Shown in pieces: positions 33,914-43,617 of a stretch of DNA of 64,000 nt. The position numbers and the translations under genes were made by a program. Source of the DNA: Cohnella herbarum (GTDB lineage Bacteria; Bacillota; Bacilli; Paenibacillales; Paenibacillaceae); NCBI RefSeq assembly GCF_012849095.1, contig NZ_CP051680.1:3224001-3288000 (forward strand), given 5' to 3'. The first letter of the stretch is position 1; each line of letters starts with the position of its first letter. The notes beneath the pieces are model-generated. The model searched no databases and was not told the DNA's origin. It saw only the letters and a program-made list of their open reading frames with translations.

Positions 33914-34636
33914 ATGAAAAAACAGTTAATCGGTTTTTGCGCATCCGCGCTATTGGTCGGCGGCTTAAGCATGAGCTCCATTCCGGCGGTATCGGCCGCG
34001 TCCCCTGCCGTCCCATCGAAACACAAAGGTTCTTCCGCAAGCATAGAGCGGAACGCCGACGGGGATCATAATCAAAATAACGATACGACAAACTCGAATG
34101 CCGGCAACTCGAATTCCAACACATATAATGAAGGAACGCAACAATCGCAAGAAACGAACAACGGGATTACGGATAACGGACAAGCTTCTAAAGATATCGA
34201 GAAAGTCATTGCCGATGGCATGAAATACGAAGGAACGCCTTACGAGTTCGGCTCCAACCGCAGCACGACGGCAACGTTCGATTGCTCCGACTTCATTCGG
34301 TGGATATTTAAGGAAACGCTCGGAATTACCCTTCCGGCCGATTCCCGCCAGCAAGGAGCGTACGTGAAGGAAAACGGAACCGCCCAAACGGATTGGAAAA
34401 CGTTGAAGCGCGGCGATCTTATGTTCTTCATGACTTATCAAGGTTCATCCGAATCGGACTACAAAGGCGTCGACAAATCCGCTCAACGCATTACTCACGT
34501 CGGCATCTACTTGGGGGATGGCAAAATCCTTCATACGTACTCCAACGCAAGCGGCGGCGTGCACGTAGGCGAATTCGCGAATACGCAATGGGAGCATCGT
34601 TTCCTGTTCGGAGGGAGCGTCTTGCCGAAGCAATAG
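33914..34636 (+). CDS. Secreted NlpC/P60 peptidoglycan hydrolase
   Basis: A 240-residue protein with a signal peptide (~1-29, KKQLIGFCASALLVGGLSMS, cleaved near VSAAS). A long Asn/Thr/Ser-rich, low-complexity linker follows (~30-90), then a C40 peptidase domain. The catalytic Cys is in FDCSDFIRWIF, the His in THVGIYLGDGKILHTY, and the third residue probably the His of the same segment. It cuts peptide stems of the cell wall. Divergent from the lia-like operon, consistent with cell-wall stress response. A terminator follows. Confidence 0.9.
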   Translation: MKKQLIGFCASALLVGGLSMSSIPAVSAASPAVPSKHKGSSASIERNADGDHNQNNDTTNSNAGNSNSNTYNEGTQQSQETNNGITDNGQASKDIEKVIADGMKYEGTPYEFGSNRSTTATFDCSDFIRWIFKETLGITLPADSRQQGAYVKENGTAQTDWKTLKRGDLMFFMTYQGSSESDYKGVDKSAQRITHVGIYLGDGKILHTYSNASGGVHVGEFANTQWEHRFLFGGSVLPKQ

Positions 34637-34658
34637 CAAGCCGCCATTACGCAAAAAG

Positions 34659-34700
34659 AAAGACGAAGATGAGGAATTGCCTCCGCTTCGTCTTTTTTTT
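34659..34700 (+). terminator. Rho-independent terminator
   Basis: AAAGACGAAG (34659-34668) and CTTCGTCTTT (34686-34695) with an inner GAGG/CCTC stem and T-run, 22 bases after the hydrolase stop. Confidence 0.9.
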
Positions 34701-34716
34701 CGCCACATGCTTACAC

Positions 34717-34838
34717 TCACACCTTGAACGCGACAACCAAACGTTTGAGCTCTTCCGCCATTTCGGCTAACGATAACGACGAGGACGCCGTTTCTTCCGA
34801 AGCCGCGGCGGTCTCTTGGCTGATCAGCGCCCTTGTAG
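34717..34838 (-). pseudogene. C-terminal fragment of a chemoreceptor
   Basis: The minus strand encodes ALISQETAAASEETASSSLS and LAEMAEELKRLVVAFKV followed by a stop at 34717. This is the characteristic end of a methyl-accepting chemotaxis protein (QE-T-A/AASEET, last helix LKRLVVAFKV). The rest of the receptor is missing; upstream is unrelated sequence, so it is a deletion relic. Confidence 0.7.
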
Positions 34839-34912
34839 GTTTCCATGTTCTTCAAACTAACTCTTACCCTTTTACCGAAGTTCTATGAGCTAAGTGAAGA
34901 TATCGATTATTT

Positions 34913-36571
34913 TTAGCCGTCTGACGGCCTTAACTCTATCCACTCGATGCGCACGTATCCGCCTTCAGCGGTCGAGACGAGACGTCGAAGTCCCGAAGAA
35001 ACCCGAATCTCGTTGGGTAGCTGCACGGTTTTCCAATCCGGTCCTGCTTGGACGAATCCGCATGACCTCTCATCGATCTTGATCTTCATTCCGGTTTCGC
35101 TTTCCCCTTCAACCGCGCATAACCGTAAACTTACCGTATAGTTACAAAATAATTCCCCACGATCCGGCACGTCGAATTCGTACGCCAACCAGTCTCCCGT
35201 CGCAAGCTGCACGCACATTCTTTCTTCAGGCAGCCACGGTTCGCCGCGACCATGCTGGAAGTTCGGGATTTTGCGCCGGTTATCTACGAACCGGATGTCC
35301 GTGCCGTCGTTATCCCGAAAGCCGACCGATTCCTCCCGCTTCTTCGATACATAGTAACTAATCCCGGCTCCGCCGTATCCGTAGAAAATCGCCGGAATAC
35401 GCACGGGCGGCCTGCGAAGCAACGCACCGACGACGTCGGGATCATACTCGCACCGTTCGAAAGCGATATTGGCCAGATATTCCGTTAACACTGTAGATGC
35501 GACTTCGGGTGACGGTTTCGCACCGCCTTCCAAGTATTCGACCAGCAGATTCCACCCTTCCGGACGACGGATCGAGCAAGGAGAATTATCCCGCTCCAGC
35601 TTCTTCCACGTCCAGAAATTCCATGAGATCCCATGGTCCTCGAATAATCGGAACGCCCCCGCATACCATTCCTTGTTATTCTCTCCGCCTTCTCCCATGA
35701 AGATCGGTACATCCCATAACTCCCGCTTGTCGAGATACGCTTGTATGCTTTCCGTGTCCGGGTTGTTCCAATACTTATGGAATTGCAGCATAATGTTATG
35801 GTCGATCTTCTCGTCGAAAATCGACCAATCCGTGGACCAATGGGCACCTTCGAGAATGATCATGTGACGGTCGTCGACTTCGCGGATCGCGCGAACGATT
35901 TCCTTGTACAAGGGCATGATCCTGTCGTTGTATACCGCGAACCAATCCGGCAAAGGTTCGTTCAACAGATCGTAACCCGCGACGATCCATTCGTCCTTAT
36001 ACCTCGCGGCTAGCATCGCCCATAGTTCTAAGGTCAATCCGGCATTGCGCTTGTCGAGGAACAGCTCCGGGCGGTCGAATTCCGAATCGTCGATATTCGT
36101 TCCGGTTTGTCCTCCGGGAGCGCCGTGTAAATCCAGGATGACGTATAGACGATGTTTCCGGCACCAACCGATCATTCGATCAAGCAATGCCAGATGTTTC
36201 TCCTTGTAGCGGACAGGACTGCCTTCGCCTTCCTCTAGCAAGAACCTGGAGTTGATCGGCACGCGGACGGAATTCAGTCCTTCCTCGGCGATTCTCCTGA
36301 TATCCGACTCCGACACGTATCGGTCGTAATACGTTTCCCAGAAGCTCGCCGCTTGGTCCGCGCCGATGAGTTCCTCTATCATCCGTTCGATGCGACGCGG
36401 ACGGTCTCCCTTGTCGGGAAAACTCCACATGTACCCTTCCGGGAGCAGCCAACTGCCGAAGCCAACTCCCCGCAACAAAATTTCCCGCCCATCTCCGTTC
36501 ACTAATTTCCGTCCTTCGGCTCTTAAGAAGCCGCTGACTTCGCCTGTTCGATTATGCTCGATATTCGGCAA
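34913..36571 (-). CDS. Intracellular GH5-family glycoside hydrolase
   Basis: A 552-residue protein without a signal peptide. Residues ~20-360 match GH5: GLNSVRVPINSRFLLEEGEG, LDLHGAPGGQTGTN, acid/base Glu in YDLLNEPLPDW, HMIILEGAHWSTDW, and the nucleophile Glu probably in VPIFMGEGGENNKEWY. The C-terminal ~150 residues are beta-rich and carbohydrate-binding-like. Cleaves beta-glucans or mannans; as it is cytoplasmic it should act on imported oligosaccharides. TTG start follows AAAGGCGG. It is downstream of the ABC importer, separated by a MITE-like insert. Confidence 0.88.
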   Translation of the reverse strand: MPNIEHNRTGEVSGFLRAEGRKLVNGDGREILLRGVGFGSWLLPEGYMWSFPDKGDRPRRIERMIEELIGADQAASFWETYYDRYVSESDIRRIAEEGLNSVRVPINSRFLLEEGEGSPVRYKEKHLALLDRMIGWCRKHRLYVILDLHGAPGGQTGTNIDDSEFDRPELFLDKRNAGLTLELWAMLAARYKDEWIVAGYDLLNEPLPDWFAVYNDRIMPLYKEIVRAIREVDDRHMIILEGAHWSTDWSIFDEKIDHNIMLQFHKYWNNPDTESIQAYLDKRELWDVPIFMGEGGENNKEWYAGAFRLFEDHGISWNFWTWKKLERDNSPCSIRRPEGWNLLVEYLEGGAKPSPEVASTVLTEYLANIAFERCEYDPDVVGALLRRPPVRIPAIFYGYGGAGISYYVSKKREESVGFRDNDGTDIRFVDNRRKIPNFQHGRGEPWLPEERMCVQLATGDWLAYEFDVPDRGELFCNYTVSLRLCAVEGESETGMKIKIDERSCGFVQAGPDWKTVQLPNEIRVSSGLRRLVSTAEGGYVRIEWIELRPSDG

Positions 36572-36597
36572 CTCGTATCTTCCGCCTTTCTATAAGT

Positions 36598-36774
36598 TCA
36601 AGTTCAAAAAGTCCGATTTTCAGCACCGAGAAGGTTGGATGAAGCTTAGGGACTGAGGAGCGGAGCGTAGGAAAAACCTACGTGAGCACCGGAAGGCCCG
36701 GCTGAATTCAAGATTCGACGTCGAATCCGCTTCTTGCTTCGCATCGTGATCAAAATTGGACTTTTCGAACAACC
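36598..36774. mobile_element. MITE-like element with inverted ends and 9-bp flanking repeats
   Basis: The ends GTTCAAAAAGTCCGATTTT (36602-36620) and AAAATTGGACTTTTCGAAC (36752-36770) are imperfect inverted repeats. The flanks are both TCTATAAGT (36589-36597 and 36775-36783), a possible 9-bp target duplication. The interior (~130 bp) has further pairs such as GGAGCGGAGCGTAGG/CCTACG. I recognise the AAAGTCCGATTTT sequence as a recurrent intergenic repeat of Paenibacillaceae. Non-coding. It separates the GH5 gene from the rest of its operon. Confidence 0.6.
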
Positions 36775-36787
36775 TCTATAAGTCATG

Positions 36788-37648
36788 CTAGCTTTTGACC
36801 GCCCCGTCGGCGATTCCGTTCAAGATGTACTTTTGCAGTAAAATATACAACGCGATTACCGGCAACATAGCTAGCACTAGCGATGCAAGAATCGCGGCCC
36901 AGTCGTTGTTGTACTCGCCGAACAACATATTGGTCGAGAGCAGTAGCGTATAGTCATTGGAATCGGTCAGCATGAGCAACGGCAGCAGAAAATCGTTCCA
37001 CATCCAGAGCAGGTTCAAGATCGCGATCGTAGCCGTTACGGGCAGCAGCAAAGGAAAAATAACGACGAAAAACAATCTGACCTCGCCGCAACCGTCCACG
37101 ACGGCTGCCTCGTCCAACTCTCGCGGAACGGACTTGACGAAGCCGTGGTACAAGAAGATCGCCATCGACACGCCCAAACCAATGTAGATAAAGCCAAGCC
37201 CGAAGGTAGAACCTTGCACTGCCAGCGCTTTCGAAATTTTGACGAGCGTAATCATGATCGAATGAAACGGAATCAGCATGGACAAGACGAACGTTGCGAA
37301 TAGAAACCCGCTCAGTTTGCCCGGCGTCCGGGACATCTTGTAGCCGGCCATCGAAGCGAAGAGAATGATTCCCGTCAATCCGACGACGGCAATCGTCAAC
37401 GTGTTGCGCAAGCTTCTCATGTAATCCGTTTTTTCGAAAGCATCGGCGAAATTACCGAATTGCAGCCGCGAAGGGAATGCCAGAATATCGTTCAGCATCT
37501 CGCCTTCCGTCTTAAGCGAATTCAGCACGCCCATGTAAATCGGAAACAAGGTGAAAATGGCGGCGACGATAAGAACGGCGATAACGAGTGCGTATCCGAC
37601 GCGGAAGCCGAGCTTCGGATGCGCCGATTCAGAGGCGGGACGGTTCAC
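36788..37648 (-). CDS. ABC sugar transporter permease (MalG/CUT1-type)
   Basis: A 286-residue inner-membrane subunit with six membrane segments and the EAA loop motif REL-DEAAVVDGCGEVRLFFVV (~residue 165), the site for ATPase contact. It pairs with the upstream permease (4-base overlap) and the solute-binding lipoprotein. No ATPase is encoded nearby, so a shared MsmX-like ATPase is likely. Confidence 0.92.
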   Translation of the reverse strand: MNRPASESAHPKLGFRVGYALVIAVLIVAAIFTLFPIYMGVLNSLKTEGEMLNDILAFPSRLQFGNFADAFEKTDYMRSLRNTLTIAVVGLTGIILFASMAGYKMSRTPGKLSGFLFATFVLSMLIPFHSIMITLVKISKALAVQGSTFGLGFIYIGLGVSMAIFLYHGFVKSVPRELDEAAVVDGCGEVRLFFVVIFPLLLPVTATIAILNLLWMWNDFLLPLLMLTDSNDYTLLLSTNMLFGEYNNDWAAILASLVLAMLPVIALYILLQKYILNGIADGAVKS

Positions 37649-38532
37649 GCTTCCACCTCCCTGATCTTCATGATCCGCAATTGCACCATTGTAATGAGGA
37701 AAATGATGAGGAACAAGATCATCGCCTTGGCGCTAGCGTATCCGTATCTGCTGTTGAAGCTGAACGCTTCCTCGTAAATATTCATCGCTACGACTTGCGT
37801 CGCCCTGCCGGGGCCGCCTCCCGTTAGCGCGTATACGGCGTCGAACGCTTTGAAAGACGAATTAAGCGTCAAGAATATACCGATCGTGATCGCGGGATAG
37901 ATCATCGGAAGCGTAATGTTCCGGAACGTCAGCCACGCGTTCGCTCCGTCGATCGCGGCCGCTTCCTTGAGTTGCTTCGGTACGCCTTGGATCGCCGCGA
38001 TGTAGATGACCATGAGATACCCGGCACCCCCCCACAAAGATACGATTAGGATGGCGTAGAACGAAAAGTCCGGGTCCCCGATCCATGACCGATCAAGGAA
38101 GCTTAAGCCGGCATGTTCGACCAGATAAGACGATACTTTCGTGAAAATAAACAGCCACATGAACCCGCCAATGATCATGCTAAGCATGTTCGGCATGAAG
38201 AAAATCGTGCGGAACCATGCTTTGCCTCGCCCGACGGATTCAACGAGCACGGCTAGCAGGATGGCGATCGCATTCTGAAGTACGACCATGAAGACGACGA
38301 ATTTCACCGTAAACCATAGGGAATGGGCAAAGGAAGGATCGTCCGACAACGCCTCCGCATAGTTGGCGAATCCCACCCACTCGTAGGCGGGATTCAGCCC
38401 GTTCCAATCCGTCAAGCTATATGCGGCGCCCCCGAAAGCGGGGGCGAGCATGAATACGGCATAGAACGCCAATGCGGGAAATACGAAGGCCAGCAGAGCG
38501 ATCGATTGTTTTCTCTTCTTCGTTATACGCAT
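37645..38532 (-). CDS. ABC sugar transporter permease (MalF/CUT1-type)
   Basis: A 295-residue membrane protein with about six membrane segments. EAA motif: PKQLKEAAAIDGANAWLTFR (~residue 190). The N-terminal SIALLAFVFPALAFYAVFML and WNGLNPAYEWVGFANYAEAL are typical of LplB/MalF-type permeases. Partner of the 36788 permease. Confidence 0.92.
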   Translation of the reverse strand: MRITKKRKQSIALLAFVFPALAFYAVFMLAPAFGGAAYSLTDWNGLNPAYEWVGFANYAEALSDDPSFAHSLWFTVKFVVFMVVLQNAIAILLAVLVESVGRGKAWFRTIFFMPNMLSMIIGGFMWLFIFTKVSSYLVEHAGLSFLDRSWIGDPDFSFYAILIVSLWGGAGYLMVIYIAAIQGVPKQLKEAAAIDGANAWLTFRNITLPMIYPAITIGIFLTLNSSFKAFDAVYALTGGGPGRATQVVAMNIYEEAFSFNSRYGYASAKAMILFLIIFLITMVQLRIMKIREVEA

Positions 38533-38569
38533 CTGCGTTTCACTCTCGTCCGGCAGGAGAGCCTCAAGG

Positions 38570-39919
38570 CTACTGCTGCGCCTTGACGCCCTTCGCCCAA
38601 GCTTTGTCCAACGTCTTCACGATGTCTTCCTTCGTTACGTCCTTCGCGTAATAGCTTTGCAGCAGCTTCGCGGTTTCGTCCGTTACGCCGTTAGGTAACG
38701 ACAGATCCAGGTAAGCTTTGCCTTCGGCGACGTAAGAGCTGGCTTCGGCGATCCACGGGAACGTCTCATAGGTGTGCATCGTCGCCACCGGATTAAATTT
38801 AAGCGCTTCGAACAACGGAGCGGAGTCTTTGTCGTCGAGAATGTAGTTAAGCAAGTCGAGCGCGACTTCCTTGTTGGCGCTCTTCGGGGAAACCGCCAGC
38901 GAAGTCGATGTCGCTAGGTTGATCATCGCCCCCGCGGGATCGTTGCTGACCGGAAGCGGCGCAACGCCGAATTCCATGTCCGGATTTACTTTTAAGATGG
39001 TTTCCGCTTGCCATGGCCCTTGTACCCACATCGCGGCTTTGCCGTTCGCGAAATCGGTGGAGCCCGCTTCGTTTCCGACTTCGAACGGCTTGTCGGTTCC
39101 GTTAGCCATGATAAGGTCGATGATGTCGAATACGCTGACGACGTCTTGATACGAGGCTTCGCCCTTATTCATCTTCTCTATCCAGTCCGGATGCGCGGAA
39201 GATACCGTGCCTCCGAGGGAGAGCGCCATCATTAACTGCGGAATCCATGATTCCTGGAACGCCAGCATGAACGGCTTGATTTTCGCTCCGTTCAGTTTAT
39301 CGATCGCGGTCTTCATCTCATCGATCGTCTGAGGTGGCGCGATACCGACGTCCTTAAATATTTTTTTGTTGTACAAATAGCCCCAGGACAAGCTTTCGAG
39401 CGGCAGAGCAACGACTTTCCCGTCGTAGGTGACCGTTTTCCTTACGCTATCGTATACCTTCGGCACGAAGGGTTGATCGGACAGATCGCTCAAGTAGCCT
39501 GCTTTGTAATAGGTCGGAATATCCGCGATAGCATGCAGGGTGAATAAATCCGGCGCGTCGTTGGAAGCAAGCCGGGTTTGCAAAATTTGTTTCGCTTGAT
39601 CGGGATTCGGCATCTCCAGCTTAATCGACACATCGATGTTTTTCTCCGCTAGTTCCTTCGCTTTGAACTGCTCGAAATAGCTTTCGAATTGATCCTTGAA
39701 TCTTGGAAAGCTCATGAACACTTTGAGCTCGACCTTCTGCGGAGGCGTATCCGCTTGCGATTCCGACGGCGATTCGCTTGCGGTAGCGCTTGGACTGGAG
39801 CTCGGGGATGCCGATGCTTCCTTAGTGGATGCGTTGTTCTCTTTATTACCCGATCCGCAGGCCGACAGGAACGATACGGCAAGGATGAGGACGAGTGCGA
39901 GATGAAGCGCTTTCTTCAT
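38570..39919 (-). CDS. Sugar-binding lipoprotein of ABC importer
   Basis: A 449-residue extracellular solute-binding protein, family 1. The signal peptide ends in a lipobox (SFLSACGSG, Cys at ~21). A Ser/Ala-rich linker follows, then the binding domains (YDGKVVALPLESLSWGYLYN, FANGKAAMWVQGPWQAETIL). It delivers an oligosaccharide to the two permeases. Substrate unknown, though the GH5 gene in the operon suggests a beta-glucan or mannan oligosaccharide. Confidence 0.92.
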   Translation of the reverse strand: MKKALHLALVLILAVSFLSACGSGNKENNASTKEASASPSSSPSATASESPSESQADTPPQKVELKVFMSFPRFKDQFESYFEQFKAKELAEKNIDVSIKLEMPNPDQAKQILQTRLASNDAPDLFTLHAIADIPTYYKAGYLSDLSDQPFVPKVYDSVRKTVTYDGKVVALPLESLSWGYLYNKKIFKDVGIAPPQTIDEMKTAIDKLNGAKIKPFMLAFQESWIPQLMMALSLGGTVSSAHPDWIEKMNKGEASYQDVVSVFDIIDLIMANGTDKPFEVGNEAGSTDFANGKAAMWVQGPWQAETILKVNPDMEFGVAPLPVSNDPAGAMINLATSTSLAVSPKSANKEVALDLLNYILDDKDSAPLFEALKFNPVATMHTYETFPWIAEASSYVAEGKAYLDLSLPNGVTDETAKLLQSYYAKDVTKEDIVKTLDKAWAKGVKAQQ

Positions 39920-40030
39920 TGAATATACCCCCTTGTTTTTGAATGCCTCTTCAGTATAGGGGAGACGCTTGCGCTCATCATTCGAGGATATTAGCTTCCG
40001 TTATTGCATTTTATTGATGGGGTTCGCGCG

Positions 40031-41110
40031 CTAGTCCTCCTTGCGGAGCTCTCCGGGAGTTTGGCCGAAATGTTTCTTGAACACCCGATAGAAATAAGCG
40101 ACGTCCTCGTACCCGGTCAGCTTAGCTACGTGTTTAATCGCCAGCTCTCCCTCCACGATCAGTTCTTTGGCTTTCTCCATTCGCTTGCGCAAAATGTAAT
40201 CCGACAGATTTTCTCCCAATTGGGATTTGAACGCCCTGCTTAAGTGCTCTTTGCTCACGAAAAAGCGATGCGCGACCGTCTCCAGGGAAATCGGTTCACG
40301 GTAATACAGATCGATATGAGCCTGAATTTCGGCGATGTCCAACTTAAGACGTTTTCTGCGAAGCGCCTCGATCTGTTCGATCGCCTCCGCGAACATCGCT
40401 TGCAATTGTTCGATCGCCTTTACCGCGCTCGTCCAATCCCCCGTTGGCGCCTTCGACCTTAGACTTGTAATATCCCACTCGTTCTCCGCCGCGAATTCTT
40501 CCAGTAACGACAAGAACTCATGGACGACTTTGGAAATTACGTTCCGATCGTCGTTGTTCTCCATATCGTTTCCGAACATTTCCCCCAGCTTGGACAACGC
40601 TTCAATAGCAGCCGGCTTGTCGAGCTCGAGCAAATACCCCCGTACCCTTTCCCGCAATGCCGAATAACGCTCTCGGGTACCCGGATCCGCGAATGCGACC
40701 GGCGTTCTCCAGCCCGCGTTCCCGGCTTGTTCCGCCCGCTTCAAATCTTGAACGCATTGCGCCAATGCCGCGTTTAATTCTTCCTGATCGATCGGCTTCA
40801 ATAGATATTCCACGGCGCGCGACCGGATAGCCTGCTTGAGGTAAACGAAATCATCGTACCCGCTCATGACGATGATCTTCATCTCCGGAACTTTCTCGTT
40901 CATTTGCTTTAACAAACCAACTCCGTCCAGACCCGGCATCCTCATATCCGTCACGACGATATGCGGCTTGCGCTCTTCGATAAGCCGCAAGCCTTCGGTT
41001 CCGTCTTCCGCCTCTCCGTTCAGACTTAGCTCCAGTTTGTCCCATTCGACGAGCGCTTTGACGACTTCCCTGGACCACGGCTCGTCATCGATAATCAATA
41101 CGTTATACAT
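40031..41110 (-). CDS. YesN-like response regulator with AraC output
   Basis: A 359-residue protein: receiver domain (VLIIDDEPWSREVVKAL, phospho-acceptor Asp in IVVTDMRMPGLDG, VMSGYDD, VEYLLKPID), a helical middle, and a C-terminal AraC helix-turn-helix pair (SLETVAHRFFVSKEHLSRAF, KHVAKLTGYEDVAYFYRVFK). It partners the kinase upstream (8-base overlap) and should activate the importer operon. Confidence 0.93.
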   Translation of the reverse strand: MYNVLIIDDEPWSREVVKALVEWDKLELSLNGEAEDGTEGLRLIEERKPHIVVTDMRMPGLDGVGLLKQMNEKVPEMKIIVMSGYDDFVYLKQAIRSRAVEYLLKPIDQEELNAALAQCVQDLKRAEQAGNAGWRTPVAFADPGTRERYSALRERVRGYLLELDKPAAIEALSKLGEMFGNDMENNDDRNVISKVVHEFLSLLEEFAAENEWDITSLRSKAPTGDWTSAVKAIEQLQAMFAEAIEQIEALRRKRLKLDIAEIQAHIDLYYREPISLETVAHRFFVSKEHLSRAFKSQLGENLSDYILRKRMEKAKELIVEGELAIKHVAKLTGYEDVAYFYRVFKKHFGQTPGELRKED

Positions 41111-42884
41111 CGTCGGATCCTCCGTTATTTATGGTGGGCAATTTAACCGCAATAATCGTCCCTTGACCCTCGCAGCTATAAATTCTTAACCCGCTGGCGG
41201 ATCCGAATTGCAGCTTCAATCGCGTGTCCACGTTCTTCAGACCGATTCCCGTTCCTTTACGCCTTCTAGGCTCATCCGACGCCGGTTTGGCTAATTCTCG
41301 CTTCGTACCGCCCGCCAATCTCGCGCGCAGTTGAAGCAACCTTTCCCGCGATATGCCTACGCCTTCGTCCTTTATCAGAACGGCAATGCTACCCGAGTTC
41401 CGCTTCACTCGGATCTCGACTTTCCAAGCGCCTTCTTTACGCTGCAAGCCGTGCTCGAACGCGTTCTCCAGAAGCGGCTGTAACGTGAACTTAGGAATCC
41501 TTGCATCGAGAGCCGCTTCGTCGATGGATAGAACAACGGCGCAGCGACCCTTGAACCGGTTCTCTTGAATGTACAAATAATTGCTCATATGCTTCAACTC
41601 GTCCGCAAGAGTAACGCGATCCTCATCCGTGCTGATGGAATAACGGAACAGTTCGCCGATGACTTGGGTGACCTTATAGATTTCCGGAGCCCCCTTCGTC
41701 AGCGCCATTCCTCCTATCAAGTGAAGCGTATTGTTCAGAAAATGAGGATTGATCTGCGCCTGAAGCGCCTGAAGCTGCGCGTTCTTCAAGTCGATCTCTC
41801 GCTGGTACTCCTCTTCGATCAGTTGCTTGATCCTTAACATCATCGAATTATAGCCTCGTTCGAGCAAACCGATCTCGTCGCGGCTTTGTGCCGATTTCAT
41901 TTCGAAATTATGGACTTGGGCGCTCCTCATCGTTCTCGCTAAGCTGACGATCGGTCGGCTAATTCTTAAGGAGACAAGTATCGACAACGCGACGGAAACG
42001 GCCGCGAACAAACTTCCCGTTAAGATACCCGCGCGAATCGTAGCGTTAGCGCTTCGGGTCACCGTGGCTAGCGGCACCGCTTTGACGACGGTAAGCTCCC
42101 CGTCGTCGACTTTCTTCATGAAATAGTAATAGTTTTTGGAGCTCTCCAACCGAAGCTCGGCGTCAGGCAAGCTCAGCTTGCCAAGCTGCGAGGAAATCTC
42201 CTCCGCGACGCCGGAATCGGTGGAGCCGGATAGCAGCTCGCCTTCGTCGTTGAGCAGGAAAACCGAGCTTTCCGGTTCCGATCGGAGGATGTTGCCGACC
42301 GCTTCCCATACATCCCGATTCAAACGAACGGATAATCCGCCTAGAAGCTTCCTATCCTCGAAACGGTACATGCCATGATAGGCGTATATTCCGTCTTTGG
42401 ATTGTTTGAAGTACATATTAACCGGCTCCATCCGCAGCCTGCTCCATGCGCCGCTGCCGATATCGACTGTCGACACCATCCCGCTGCTCGCATAGTTCAC
42501 CGAGAAAGCTTTACGGCTTTGATGAACGTACAAAGTGAGCAAATCGATTTTACGCGAATTCGCATAATAAGCCGAGGTCAGCGTGTTTTGAATATAGTTT
42601 TGCGTTTTGTACTGAGTGCCAATATCCGCATTATCGACTTCAGTAACGCCGTCCATCAGCGTCTTGTTGATCTGCAGCGTATAGAACAGGATATCGATCT
42701 GTTGAATGAGCTCGTCCAAATATTGATCCGCCCACAACATTCGTGAATTATTCGCATTGACGATCTCCTTCTCCACGGAGTCGCGGGTATTGTTCGTCGC
42801 GATCCAAGTCACCGTGATGACCGGCAACGTCGTTAAGCTAATCATGAGCAGCATTAACCTTAGTCGCAAACTTGTTCGTCTCAT
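41103..42884 (-). CDS. YesM-like sensor histidine kinase
   Basis: A 593-residue membrane kinase. TM1 ~8-30 and TM2 ~290-312 flank a large extracellular sensor domain (dCache-like). HAMP follows (RISRPIVSLARTMRSAQVHN). The His_kinase motif is LQALQAQINPHFLNNTLHLI, the standard YesM site, and HATPase has NAFEHGLQRKEGA, IKDEGVGISRERL, GIGLKNVDTRLKL. It senses an extracellular sugar signal and controls the ABC importer. MRRTSL start 42884 follows GGGG-AG. Confidence 0.92.
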   Translation of the reverse strand: MRRTSLRLRLMLLMISLTTLPVITVTWIATNNTRDSVEKEIVNANNSRMLWADQYLDELIQQIDILFYTLQINKTLMDGVTEVDNADIGTQYKTQNYIQNTLTSAYYANSRKIDLLTLYVHQSRKAFSVNYASSGMVSTVDIGSGAWSRLRMEPVNMYFKQSKDGIYAYHGMYRFEDRKLLGGLSVRLNRDVWEAVGNILRSEPESSVFLLNDEGELLSGSTDSGVAEEISSQLGKLSLPDAELRLESSKNYYYFMKKVDDGELTVVKAVPLATVTRSANATIRAGILTGSLFAAVSVALSILVSLRISRPIVSLARTMRSAQVHNFEMKSAQSRDEIGLLERGYNSMMLRIKQLIEEEYQREIDLKNAQLQALQAQINPHFLNNTLHLIGGMALTKGAPEIYKVTQVIGELFRYSISTDEDRVTLADELKHMSNYLYIQENRFKGRCAVVLSIDEAALDARIPKFTLQPLLENAFEHGLQRKEGAWKVEIRVKRNSGSIAVLIKDEGVGISRERLLQLRARLAGGTKRELAKPASDEPRRRKGTGIGLKNVDTRLKLQFGSASGLRIYSCEGQGTIIAVKLPTINNGGSDDV

Positions 42885-42910
42885 CTCCCCGCTCCCCCCA
42901 TCGTTGTACA

Positions 42911-42950
42911 AAAAGCCCATAAGATCGGCTTGCCGAGTCTTATGGGCTTT
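42911..42950 (-). terminator. Terminator after the MEKHLA gene
   Basis: AAAGCCCATAAGA (from 42912) with TCTTATGGGCTTT (42938-42950), T-run on the minus strand. It ends the MEKHLA transcript just upstream of the YesM kinase. Confidence 0.85.
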
Positions 42951-43033
42951 GGAATAACTTTTTTCGCAGCTATAGATTCGCGTTCATTGTAGCATACAAC
43001 CCGGAGACGCGACAGACTTCAATCTCCATTTCT

Positions 43034-43504
43034 CTATCGCACGTAGGCCCACTCTTCGAACACAGCGGCCTGGCCCTTGTAAGTTCCTTGTTCGTCCGCG
43101 ACATTCCACAACAACACGTTCCGTATTTCGAATCTTCGTCCGCTCTTGGAAATCCGAATGCCGTAATAACCGTCAGAGTACCCTTTATCTTTGGCATCCG
43201 ACAGCAGTCTCTCCCTTTGGGAGCGTTCCATCGGCTCTGCCGTCAATCTGGATGGCGTGCGGGTAAACTCTTCCCACGTCGTCTCCCATAATTTCAGCGC
43301 GGCTTCGTTGCCGAAATTCAAGATCGGATCGGTCTCCGTGCCGTGGGAGAGCAGAATGAACGGGGCTTTGAATAAGGCAAGCGCCGCCTCATTCGCAGGA
43401 GGAACAGGCTCGATCAGCTCGCGGCCCGTAGCCCGGCGATAGCTGTCGATCAATAATCGGGCGTGCGCCTCGCGATTTTGCACATCTTCATCCAGCGGGA
43501 TCAT
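43034..43504 (-). CDS. MEKHLA-domain protein
   Basis: A 156-residue cytoplasmic protein with the PAS-related MEKHLA domain: FILLSHGTETDPILNFGNEA, ALKLWETTWEEF, PSRLTAEPMERSQRERLLSD, and a C-terminal RFEIRNVLLWNVADEQGTYK. The ligand is unknown in bacteria. The start codon has no clear ribosome site; ATG 43504 is the first in frame. Confidence 0.8.
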   Translation of the reverse strand: MIPLDEDVQNREAHARLLIDSYRRATGRELIEPVPPANEAALALFKAPFILLSHGTETDPILNFGNEAALKLWETTWEEFTRTPSRLTAEPMERSQRERLLSDAKDKGYSDGYYGIRISKSGRRFEIRNVLLWNVADEQGTYKGQAAVFEEWAYVR

Positions 43505-43617
43505 CTCGTCAAGTTCAACTCCGTTTTCTTTTTCACGTTTGGGGATTGCCTCGTTTGGCTAAAGACTATTATATCAGTCTCTACTCTATCAGCGATATCC
43601 GCGAGGAGGTGTTGAAT

